The notes beneath the pieces are model-generated. The model saw nothing but the letters and a program-made list of their open reading frames with translations, was not told the origin of the DNA and did no database searches. A stretch of 64,000 bases of DNA from Sceloporus undulatus (lineage: Eukaryota; Chordata; Lepidosauria; Squamata; Phrynosomatidae), in assembly GCF_019175285.1 (NCBI RefSeq), contig NC_056528.1, positions 50,189,600-50,253,599 on the forward strand, read 5' to 3'. Positions 20,756 through 30,300 of this stretch are shown in pieces (the first letter of the stretch is position 1; the number at the start of each line of letters is the position of its first letter). The translations under genes were made by a program, and so were the position numbers.

Positions 20756-22250
20756 CATCATCACTCTGTATGCATAATGCAACTTCTGGTACAGAAGAAA
20801 AACTTTCTAGACTTGGATAAGGAAGCTAGTTTCTGTACCTGGAAGTTTTTTGACAGGCAGCAAAGGAAACACAGAGGAAAGAAGAAGTGATACTTGGTTT
20901 CTTTGGAGGAGGAGAAAGGAGGACACATTGCATGGCCACTCCAGAAAGATCAAATGGAGAAGCCCTCTAAAATTCAGGCTAAAACCTGGAGCAAATGCAC
21001 TGATCTGCTGACATGGAGGCCACCAGAATGTCACCATTCACTCTCCATGGGGAGAGAAATAGTACTTCAACCACGTCTACTATTTTATGGAGGAAACATT
21101 ACTCCAAGCCAAGGTGCTGTGAGATGGAGGGCTCCTGGTGCAACCAGTCCAAAGACATTTCCCAGCTATTCTGCCTTATTCTCCTTAACAGGAGGAGGGT
21201 GGAAGAAGCTTAAGGTGATGTAGCTGGATGGCCCCCACATAATTCTGAGAACACACCAGGAGAATTGCATCATAAAAAACATAACCTCTTTGCATGTCCA
21301 TGGTTCTCATGTCACCCTACCATCTGCAAGGTACATGGAAGGATTCTCACGGTGCATTTTCAAGTTTTGTTGGGAGTTCATAGGTTCAAAATCTGGAAGG
21401 ATCAGAGGACACATCACTCAGGAAGCAGGACAAGAAGTCCTTCAGTTCTCCCAAGTAAGACCAGATACAAGAAGCTCCCAACTTCATCTAAATGCACCAT
21501 GGTCTAGTAAGGAAACTCCCATCTCTACCCAAATGCACCATCAACCTTACAATGGCATTATCCATGTGGTTGTGCAACCTTCAGTTGTACAAATATTCTC
21601 TGCACACTCACACCCCACGCTGTGTCCCGAGCCTTTCCCAAAAGTATAAAAAATCAGTGTGCAACATTTATGCTATACATCTTATGTCATTTATATCTCA
21701 CTATTTTCCCCAGAGAGGGCAATTGCTTTGCAAGGCTGCCCACCGGGCGCAATACCGAACGTTGTGCATTTGTGCATGTGTGTGTGCCGTGCTTTTCTCT
21801 CCTTTTTAGTGAGAACATTTCTGCTTTTTCCGCATGGGCCGGGTGGAACGGCAGTGACTGCAACCTAGCTCTGGAGTAACATGAGAATCCTGGGAGCAGA
21901 TGGGAGAAGCAGGAGGGGGGGGTTCAAAGGGGGGCTAGGAATTGCACTTAATTCCTACCAGAAATTGTTTTACATGGTTTCCATGGCAAGGTGGCCCTTG
22001 GGAGTCAATAAAATACAAACGGGTCCTTACTGTAATTTGAGTTACGCACCTCTGCTCTATGGCAACAGCAGACTGAGGTTGCGCTGCTCATTCACCAGCT
22101 ACTTTTCCAGTTTCTTATTTAAGGGTCTCCCTTTTCTTTCTCCAGCCCCAATTGTAGACTCACAACACCCCTCTGGGGTAGGCTGGGATGACAAAGGTCC
22201 CCTAACCCTACATTTGAGATCATGTTCTATGTGTCAATACTTGTGAGACT
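20756..22250. other. Intergenic DNA, no gene seen
   Basis: About 1.5 kb with no repeat end, RNA gene or exon that could be supported. Frames of up to 121 codons lack motifs. Confidence 0.45.
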
Positions 22251-22251
22251 C

Positions 22252-22353
22252 AGGGTGCATCCACAAGGTCAAAATAATACAGTTTGACACCACTTGGGCT
22301 ACTAGGGCTCCATCCTACAGAATCCTGGGACTGTAGTTTGGTGAGGCACCAGC
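22252..22353. mobile_element. Palindromic MITE (GCATCTACATTGCAG family), left arm
   Basis: GGGTGCATCCACAAGGTCAA, ACAGTTTGACACCACTTGG and GAATCCTGGGACTGTAGTTT match the left arm of the family; followed by a (CAA)n run. Confidence 0.65.
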
Positions 22354-22373
22354 ACACAACAACAACAACAACA

Positions 22374-22513
22374 ACAACAAAATGGTATTCCGTATATAAA
22401 ATGGCAAAATCAAGGTTTGCTGTTTGGAATTTATTTTTAAATATATCTATATTTCTAAGCTGTGGATGGTTGAATCTGTGGATGCAGAATCAGTGGATTT
22501 GGAAGGCCGACTG
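22374..22513. mobile_element. Tc1/mariner-type MITE, right part
   Basis: ATAAAATGGCAAAATCAAGG, then CTGTGGATGGTTGAATCTGT, then end GGAAGGCCGACTG. Same family as 36,592-36,805. Confidence 0.7.
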
Positions 22514-22675
22514 AAGTGGTGAAGGGTCTAATAGCTCTCTGGATTGTCCCATTTCAAATGGCTGGGAATGATGGGCCATATATTTGCATTTCTTCACCAT
22601 CAACATCGCAGGTGCAGAGGAGAACCAATATGGGAAGGAAGGAAGGAAGGAAGGAAGATTATCCATGTCACTAGA

Positions 22676-22800
22676 ATTCAAAGATATAGCTGTGTTAGTC
22701 TGTAAAACCAGTACGGAAAGAGGTCTTGTAGCCCCTTTGAGACTAAATGAAAGAAAGAAGTTGGCAGCAGGAGCTTTCATAGACTTCAGTCTGCAGCTTT
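22676..22800. mobile_element. Old interspersed repeat (GTGTTAGTCTGTAAAA type)
   Basis: TGTGTTAGTCTGTAAAACCA, GTCTTGTAGCCCCTTTGAGA and AGCTTTCATAGACTTCAGTC belong to a repeat widespread in reptiles, seen inverted at 60,020-60,190. Classification uncertain. Confidence 0.5.
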
Positions 22801-22857
22801 GACTTTTGCAGACTTGATTAATACGTTCTCTCTAGGAATCTCTAGGTCCTGCAGTGC
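22800..22857. mobile_element. Fragment of the CTCTAGGAATCTCTAG MITE
   Basis: CAGACTTGATTAATACGTTC followed by TCTCTAGGAATCTCTAGGTC matches the left end of the copy at 32,955-33,286. Confidence 0.6.
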
Positions 22858-22893
22858 AAAGTTGTAAACTCAAAGGCTTTCATGGCCGCCATC

Positions 22894-22895
<2 letters not shown>

Positions 22896-22932
<37 letters not shown>
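22896..22932. repeat. (CA)n microsatellite
   Basis: About eighteen CA units. Confidence 0.95.
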
Positions 22933-22934
<2 letters not shown>

Positions 22935-23124
22935 TGTGACCCTGGAAGGAGTGGTTTACATGTTAATCTGTGTATTGTTTGGTTGTTGAATGACAAGGTC
23001 TTAGGGTGGGAGGATATGCAAAGAGGATATCTGTCTTTACACAGATTCACATGGAAACGTGGAGTGTGGTGGAGTCTCCTTCTTTGGAGATCTTTGGATG
23101 GCCATCTGTTGGAGATGCTTTGAT

Positions 23125-23212
23125 TGCGAGTTCCTGCATGGCAGAATGAGGTTGAACTGGGTGGCCCTTCTTGGGGTCTCTTCCAACTCTATGATCCTAT
23201 GGCACTCTAGCC
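23125..23212 (-). mobile_element. CR1-type LINE tail fragment
   Basis: GAGTTCCTGCATGGCAGAAT, GGTTGAACTGGGTGGCCC, CTCTTCCAACTCTATGATCC: inverse of the GAATCATAGAGTTGGAAG tail. Confidence 0.75.
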
Positions 23213-23214
23213 TA

Positions 23215-23497
23215 TTCCAGGGCAGCATTGCCAAACCTGACCTCCCTTGCACTTTGGAGTGGTCCAGTCTAGGATTCCATCAACGTTGGGGAGGATGAGA
23301 GAGAGAAGAATCTGGAGATGCAGAGAGACACCCCTCCAAGCCATGAGCAACAGCGCCGCTTGGCGGCCAAGCGAAGAAAGACAAGCCTCAGGCACCTTCT
23401 TTTTCCCAGGTTGGGAAACCTCTCCTTTTTGCTGCATGCAAACTGGTTGTTCCCAGCCTGGGGTCCCTTCCCCACCTTCCTCCACCCCCTCCCTCCC

Positions 23498-23529
<32 letters not shown>

Positions 23530-24029
23530 TTTTTGCAATGAGTTTTCTTCTCCCCCCTCCTTCCTTCTGTCTCTAGGTCTGTCTGCAAACAGCTGCTGCC
23601 AGAGATACAGTGTCAGGAGAAAGAAAAGAGAAAAGGCAGAAAGAAAGCAAGGAAACACCTGTTCCCAACATGAAGGGAGGGAGGGAGAGAGGGAGAGAAA
23701 GTGGTGGAAAAGTCCCCCCTTGGAGGGTCTCTAACCCCCCTCCCTCCAGCTCCAAAAGCAGCCCTGCCTCCCCTCTCCTCTGCAGAGGCTCCTTTAGAGA
23801 AAGAACATATAGTGCAAAGGGAAATCCAAGCCCTGTCTCAGGTATAGTGCCTCCACTCACCTCCTCCAGCAACAGAGCTCACTTTTTTTGTTGGGGGGAG
23901 AAAGGCAAAGAATGCCCCCCTCTTTTCCCCTTCCTCCCATCCCACATTTCTTGCTTCTAAGATGACTTTTGCACATTCAGATTAGGGGGAGGAAAAAGGG
24001 TCTCTGACGCAAAGCCCAAGGGTTCAAGG
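23215..24029. other. Low-complexity flank of the FGF16 promoter, no gene seen
   Basis: Rich in CT and GA runs, including (TTTC)n at about 23,499-23,530 and (GGGA)n at about 23,675-23,700. The long frames on both strands arise from these runs and are not coding. Confidence 0.5.
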
Positions 24030-24820
24030 ATGGGAAACCTCAGACTTTTTTTGGGGGGGGGGCGTTACAGATGAGACCTTGCTTGAACCTACCAAGTTCC
24101 CTCTGGGGTCCTCTTTTCCTACACTCCCCCTAAAAATGTCTTGTTTCTCCCCTCCTTGAGAAGAACTGGGTGCCTTTCTTTAGGCAAAAAGTTGCCCAAG
24201 AGCTTGGCAGAGTTGCTGCCAGCAGAGCTGGGGAACCTCAGAATTTTTGGAGGGTGCAGAGGAGACCCTGCTTGAGCCTCCCAAATCCTCTCTGGGTGGG
24301 TCCTAATCTCCTAAAGCCCCAGCTCCTCCCAAATCTTTTCTTTCTCCATCCTTCTTTGAGGAGGGCTGGGTGCAAAAAGTCGCCCAAGAGCTTGGCAGAG
24401 CTGCTGCCAACAGAGATGAAAAGCCTCAGACTTTGGGGGGAGAGCACAGGAGACCCTGCTTGAGCCTCACAAACCCACTCTGGGGTCCTCCTGTCCTAAC
24501 TCACCTCCCAACCCCCCGAATTTGAGATTTGCAACCCTTGTGAATGGCTAGGTACTCTTCTTTGGGCAAAAAAGTTGCCTAAGAGCTCAGCAGAGCTGCT
24601 GCCGACAGAGATGGGAACCCTCAGACTTTTTGGCAGGGGCAGAGGAGACCCTGCCTGCTTGAGCCTCCCAAGTCCCCTCTGGGGTCCTAATCCCCTAATG
24701 CCCCAACACCCCAAAGCTGATGTTTCTCCATCCTTCCTTGAGAAGAGCTGGGTACTTTTCATTAGGCAAAAAGTCGCCCAAGAGCTCGGCAGAGCTTCCA
24801 CCAACAGAGCAGCTCTGCAG
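24030..24820. repeat. ~195 bp tandem repeat, about four units, upstream of FGF16
   Basis: The phrase GGCAAAAAGTTGCCCAAGAG...CTTGGCAGAG...CCTCAGA...GGAGACCCTGCTTGAGCC recurs. CCTCA marks occur at about 24,038, 24,236, 24,424 and 24,619, giving spacings of 198, 188 and 195. Units differ by scattered changes and small indels, so the array is not recent. It ends about 440 bases before the TATA box. Confidence 0.85.
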
Positions 24821-24986
24821 ACATTTGGTCCAAAGTGAGAACCAGAGCTCCTGGGGGGCTTTTTCTGCTCCCCCCCCCTTTTCCCCTTGAGACCCTGTCA
24901 GACGCTGGGGACGGATGTCAAAAGCTGGGGGGACCCTGGCTACTTCTTCCTCCCAAAAAAATGAGAGACAGACACCTTCTTGGTTG

Positions 24987-25108
24987 GGTCGCACTGCAGA
25001 AATAATCCAGTTGGAGACCACTTTAGCTGCCATGGTTCAATGCTATGCATTTCTGGGTCTCGACTAAAGTGGTCCTGAACTGGATTATTTTTGCCATGTG
25101 GATGGGGC
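24987..25108. mobile_element. Short palindromic MITE in the FGF16 promoter
   Basis: GCACTGCAGAAATAATCCAG on the left is mirrored by CTGGATTATTTTTGCCATGT on the right, with a short middle; a small member of the same family as 26,592-26,784. Its right end is about 150 bases before the TATA box. Confidence 0.7.
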
Positions 25109-25259
25109 CTTTTCTCTCTCTCTCGCTAAAGGGGCATAAAAGTTGGGGGGTAGGAGGTCTTGGCTTTTTTGGGATGCTGGTGTCCGATGGGCTCCGGAGG
25201 AGGGGCTTCTTGAGTGGAAATCTCCCTCGGTCGAAAAGAGGAGTGGAAGCAGGACCCGG

Positions 25260-25267
25260 TATAAAAG
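25260..25267 (+). promoter_or_regulatory. FGF16: FGF16 TATA box
   Basis: TATAAAAG lies in GGACCCGGTATAAAAGGCAG, a strong TATA match with GC-rich flanks, 599 bases before the start codon. Transcription would be expected to start about 25-30 bases downstream, near 25,290. Assignment to FGF16 is inference from position and strand. Confidence 0.75.
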
Positions 25268-25289
25268 GCAGCTCCGCTTCTTCTGTCCA

Positions 25290-25865
25290 GAGAGAGAGCC
25301 AGCGGCGATGAAAGGGGGAAGGAGGAGGAGGAGGAGAAGAAGAAGGAAAAGGAGGAGGCCGGAGGAAGAAGAAAAAGGAGGAGGAAGAAGGAGGAAAGGA
25401 GGAAGAAGAGGAGGAGGAGGAGGAGGAGGAGAAAAAGGAGAAGGAGCCCAGGCTGCTTAAGCCAAAGCAAGGAGGGAGGCAGCCAGGCAGAAAGCGGGAC
25501 CGTCGAGAGGCTGCAGCCCTTCTGCGATCCTTCCTCGCTCCAGCTCCCTGCCTTCCTTTAGATTTCTTTATCTTTCTTTCTTCTGTTCCTTTCCTTCTTT
25601 CCTTCCCTGAGTCTGCCAGGCTTTTTCTTTCTTTCTCTTTCTCCTTCCTTCCTTCCTTCCTTCCTTCCTTCCTTCCTTCCCTGAGTCCTCCAGTCTCTCT
25701 CTCTCTTTCCTTCTTTCCCTGAGACTTCCAGGCTCTTTCACTCTCTCTCCTTCCTTCCTTCCTTCCTTGGGACTATCAGGCTCTTTCTCTCTTTTTCCTT
25801 CCTTCCTTACCTGAGACTTCCAGTCTCTTTCTTTCTTTCTCATTCTTTCTTTCCCTCTGGCCCCC
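25290..25865 (+). other. FGF16: Presumed FGF16 5' UTR with purine and pyrimidine tracts
   Basis: From the presumed start to the ATG, the leader has an almost pure purine tract (about 25,314-25,445, mostly GGA/GAA) and then an almost pure pyrimidine tract (about 25,557-25,856, mostly CTTT/CCTT). The pyrimidine tract carries five copies of a motif whose minus strand reads AGCCTGGAAGTCTCAGGGAA. An ATG at 25,309 opens a ~50 codon, arginine- and glycine-rich upstream frame ending before 25,461. An intron within the leader cannot be excluded. Confidence 0.5.
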
Positions 25866-26205
25866 ATGGCGGAGGTGGGCCACCCTCAGGGCTTGGTGGG
25901 CTCTTCCTCCTCCTCTTCTTCCTCCGCCTCCTCCTCTTCCTCCTCCTCGTCTTCCTCTCTGGATTGGGACCCCCTGCACCTGCACCAGGGCTTCTCGGCT
26001 TCTCTGGCGGTGGGGGACTCTCCGGGGCTCTTGACGGAGCGCCTGGGGCAGATCGAGGGCCGCCTCCAAAGGGGGTCTCCCACCGACTTTGCCCACCTGA
26101 AGGGCATCCTCCGGCGGAGGCAGCTCTATTGCCGGACCGGCTTCCACCTGGAGATCTTCCCCAACGGCACTGTCCACGGCACAAGGCACGACCACAGCCG
26201 ATTCG
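25866..26205 (+). CDS. FGF16: FGF16 coding exon 1
   Basis: Encodes residues 1-113 plus one base. Start ATG in CCCCCATGGCGG (good context) gives MAEVG, as in other FGF16 proteins. Residues 13-31 are eight serines, one alanine and ten serines, encoded by mixed TCC/TCT/TCG codons; then LDWD resumes the family alignment. The core begins near residue 50 and ends at [10 protein letters not shown]. Donor G|GTGAGG follows a phase-1 end, the conserved position for this subfamily. Confidence 0.95.
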
Positions 26206-27274
26206 GTGAGGAAGAGGAGGAGAAGACCCGTGTGTGTCCCCCCCCAAAAAAAAGGGGTCCGGGGAATAAGGGGGTCTCAGGGGAAAGGAGGGAAGGGGGC
26301 GGGGAGGAAGGAGCAGGGCCTCCTTCGTGGTGCCCCCCCCCGGAAATGCAGATTTATAATAATAATCATGTATATTTATATGTATACATTTAAGGAGGGA
26401 AGGCTGGCTGGGGAGGAAGGACCTTCTTGGTGGTGGCCCCCTCAAAAATGCATATTGAAAATAATAATATTCATGTATTTATATTTATGTTTATATTTAA
26501 GGAAGGAGGAAACAGCAGGGCCTTCTCAGTGCTGGCCCCCTCAAAAAAGCAGATTTATAATTATCATTTTGTTTTTTATATTTATAGATCCAAAACACAC
26601 TCCAGAAATAATCCAGTTTGAGACCACTTTAACTGCTCTGGCTCAGTGCTAGGGCATTCTGGGTGTTGTAGTTTGTTGTGATACCACAGAGATGGCTCAA
26701 TGTGTTACAAAACAACAGGATTCCCTAGCACTGAGCCAGGGCAGTTAAAGCGGTCTCAAACTGGATTATTTCTGGAGTGTGTTTAGTAGTTGTTGTAGTA
26801 ATAGTTCCTTCCTCTAACTGGTGCATCTGAGGAAGGGAACCTTTCTTGCAAACTGTCCTTCTTTCCCCAGTTTCCCTTCCTCCATGGCTTCTCTTTCCTC
26901 TTTTTTCTCTCTTGTTAAAGGCTTCTTCTTCCTCCTCCTCCTCCTCCTCCTCCTCCTCCCCACCTGCAGAACTCATTAGCCCATCATCCACACTTTCGCT
27001 GCTCCAGAAATGCCATCCCCAGGGAACTTTCCATTCCTGACTCTCCTGCTGCTAAAACCATTTTACAGGTGCAAAGCCCAAAGGGGAAAGAGGGGGAGAA
27101 CTCCCATATATATATATACTCTGTATGTGTGTGTATGGAAGATATGAGGCCCAAAAAAGAAAGAGAGAGAGAGAGAGAGAGGGGGGGAGCCTGCCTGTAA
27201 GCCTGAGGAAAGGAAGGAAGGAAGAAAAGAAGGAAAAGAGAGAGCTTGGAAGTCTCAAGGAGGGAGGGGAGGAA

Positions 27275-27306
<32 letters not shown>

Positions 27307-27360
27307 GCCTTGAAGTCTCAAGGAAGGAAGGAAGGAAGCTTGGAAATCTCAGGGAAGGAG

Positions 27361-27395
<35 letters not shown>

Positions 27396-30300
27396 GAGTC
27401 TGGACGTCTCAAGGAAGGAAGGAAGGAAGATCATATATATATCCTACTCTTTTTCCTCCCCAAGGAAGAGAGAATAAAGCCCTGTAAGCAAACAATAGCA
27501 AAACCGCAACTCAAGGGAACCACTATATCTGTCTCTGCTCACTGAAACCCAGAGGTGTCCTCCAGATGTTGTTGGACTGCAGCCCCTAGCATTCCTCCTC
27601 TCCATTGGCTGGGGCCTGATGGGACTTCCAGTCTGCCTCTGCCAACACCTGGAGGGCTTGAAGGTTGTGGTCTCTTGACTTCCACAAAAAGAGGTGTAAC
27701 TTTCCATTTCCATCTTCCCACACCTTGAGACAATGTTCAGGGAAGGAGGTGGGTGCAAGAGAAGGTCTGTGCAGCAGCACTCTCTACTCACTCCCTTCAT
27801 TTCTTCTTCTTCTTTTTGGTTCATTTTGGAAGCTGGAAGCAAAGAGTTAAAAACAGCAAAATATTAGCACTCCGAGGCAATTTTGGCGTTTGGCATCCTG
27901 TGATGTAAATGAGAACAGGCGCAGGGTATAAAATATTATAGATCTCTGCTGCAGGGCTTTCTCCCAAGGGCAATGTAAAAGAAATAGCTATTTGGGGATG
28001 GAGGCCTCAGGTGGAGGTAGACCCAGGTGTTGGGAGGTAAGATGGAGCGGCAGGTGGTGGTCCCCAGGATATAGCTTCCAGATTTAAAGGCATCATCCTG
28101 CAGGGAGGTTTCAAGGTTGCGTTTCTCCATTTGGATTTGGGATACAGAACTTGGGAAAGTTGGACTAGCAAAGCTACTTAGTTATGGATTGTTGTTGTGG
28201 TGGTTTTTGTGAACCTTCAAGTGGAGAGTCTAAAGCTGAGGTTCCCAAACTGTCTTCCTCCAGGTGTTTTGGACTTCAACTCCCAGAAGCCCCACTCAGC
28301 TTGGGCAACAGTCAAGGAATTCTGGGAGCTGAAGTCCAAAACATCTGGAAGGCTAAAGTCTGGGAACCACTGGAAAGCAACCTTATTACTGGGGTTTCTG
28401 GGGCTGAGAGTGTGTGACTCTCCAAAGGTCAGCCAATGAGTTTCCATGGCTAAATGGGTAAATGAAACTCTGGTCTAGTCCAATGCACAAACTAGTATAC
28501 CATGGAGCCATAGCAGTTAAAATGGTGTCAAACCGGAATATTTCTAGTGTGGATGCAGCCCAAGTTCCCTATTCAGCAAAGTCCATTCCGCTGGTGGTTG
28601 GAGCAGGTGCAAATGACGTTTCCATCAGGTTTTGAAGGAGTCAGGAGGCTGAATCTACACTGCAGAATCAATCCAGTTTGACACCGCTTTGACCGCCATG
28701 GCTCCTTGCGCTAGAATCTGCAGTTTTGTGAGATATTGCGCCTTCCCTATCAGAGAGCTCCTCAACTACAAATCCCATGCGCTAGGCGGGTAAACAAAAA
28801 AGATGGTGGAAAGGGATTCTGTGGCTTTTCTTGTCCAAAATATGCTATTTCCAAGCTGTGCATGGGGAACCTCCATGTCTTGCAGCAATATCCCTCGATA
28901 TATCAGGTGCCAGGCAGGTGAACAGCAGCGAGGCAGACTGGCTTCATTGCTTCATGCTTGCAGATCCCAAATTCCACCCTTGAAAACAGGATGCTGCTGG
29001 GTCAGATAGGCTCAGAGTCAGGTCCATGGAGGTCTTCTCTTTGGCTGGGTTTTGTGCGGAGTTCTGTTATGCTGGGCAGGAGGCCTAAACACACTTCCTG
29101 CAGAAGAATCCCATTCAATTTACCTCTGTGTAAACAAGGCTGGCCTTGCACTGCTAAAGAGATGCACTGTTTCAAAGGTGAGAGACAGCCTGGCGGAGTG
29201 GTTTGAGCACTGGACTGTGACTCTGGAGGCCAGGGTTTGAATCTTGGCTCAGCCATGGAAACCTACTGGGTGACCTTGCGCAAGTCACACTCTCTCGGCC
29301 TCAGAGGACGGCAGATGCAAACCCATCCTATGAGCAAATCGTGCCAAGATAACCCCATGATAGGTTTACCTTAGGTCACCATAAGCCAGAAGTGACTTGA
29401 AGGCACACAACAACAACAACAGCCATAGGGAGCCTGAAGTAATGCATTTGGGGAAGGTGAAGAAAGACACCCCAAAAGTTGCTTGGTGGCCAAGATCCTT
29501 TCCACAGACTTGGGCCCTTCAGGTTGTGGTTTGCACCTAGGCTGTTTCCACACTGCAGAATTAATGCAGATTGACACCACTTTAAGGCTCAGTGCTATGG
29601 AATCCTAGGATTTGTAGTTTGTTGTTAAGTACTGTATACTTATTAACTAGGGCTGTATCTGCCTTGCAGAAGCGTCTCCTTGGGAATGCCCTCCCTTGTT
29701 CTTGGAGGCCCTCCATTTTGCGGTGCCTTGTCCTGCTTGGCAGTGAGGGCATCTGGCCACCCTGAGAAACCTTGACTCATGAGCAGAGTCCATGAGAGAA
29801 CAGATGCCTAGGAACAAATGATTTCCGAAAGTCTCTGTAGCCCTGGATTTGGATATGCATGCGCACACCCAGGACATGCACCTGTTTCCAAACAGTTGCT
29901 GGAGAAGCTGGAGGGGCTGAAAACGGGAGATTTGCAGATATCAGGACAACCTGCTGCCTTGTTCCAAAGCTCTCCCCCTTTGGATAGGGCTCTATGAAAA
30001 CCAGAGACAGGTGCAGGCAGCTGGAGGGGCTCTCCAAACAATTGTTTTAGTAATATAACAATGACTGGCAGAGTGCCTGCTCCTCGCCGCAGAGGGTTTG
30101 CAAGATAACGCGCCTTTTGCAGACATCAGAAATTCCAGCCAAATCTCCCCTGAATGCGATCTAGGGAGACTCAGAAAAAAGTCAACAGAAATGGAATCTC
30201 TCTCTCTCTCTTTTTCTCTCTGTGTTTCTGTCTGTCTGTGCCATGGAAGGAAAAGACAAGGGCTGGAAAAACAAATCCTGTTTGGCTACAGAAACGCTTC

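Noticed and set aside
21290-22246. Three overlapping plus-strand frames of 100-121 codons
   Set aside because: They overlap in different frames with no motif; chance openness is more likely.
23247-23960. Frames with FFLSFF or KKERKK runs
   Set aside because: Produced by TTTC and GAAA microsatellites.
25568-26445. Long minus-strand frames across FGF16 exon 1
   Set aside because: Shadows of the CT-rich leader and GC-rich exon; Arg/Glu runs are low complexity.
27052-27412. Leu/Phe/Ser-rich minus frames that look membrane-like
   Set aside because: Hydrophobic composition is due to CTTT repeats in FGF16 intron 1.
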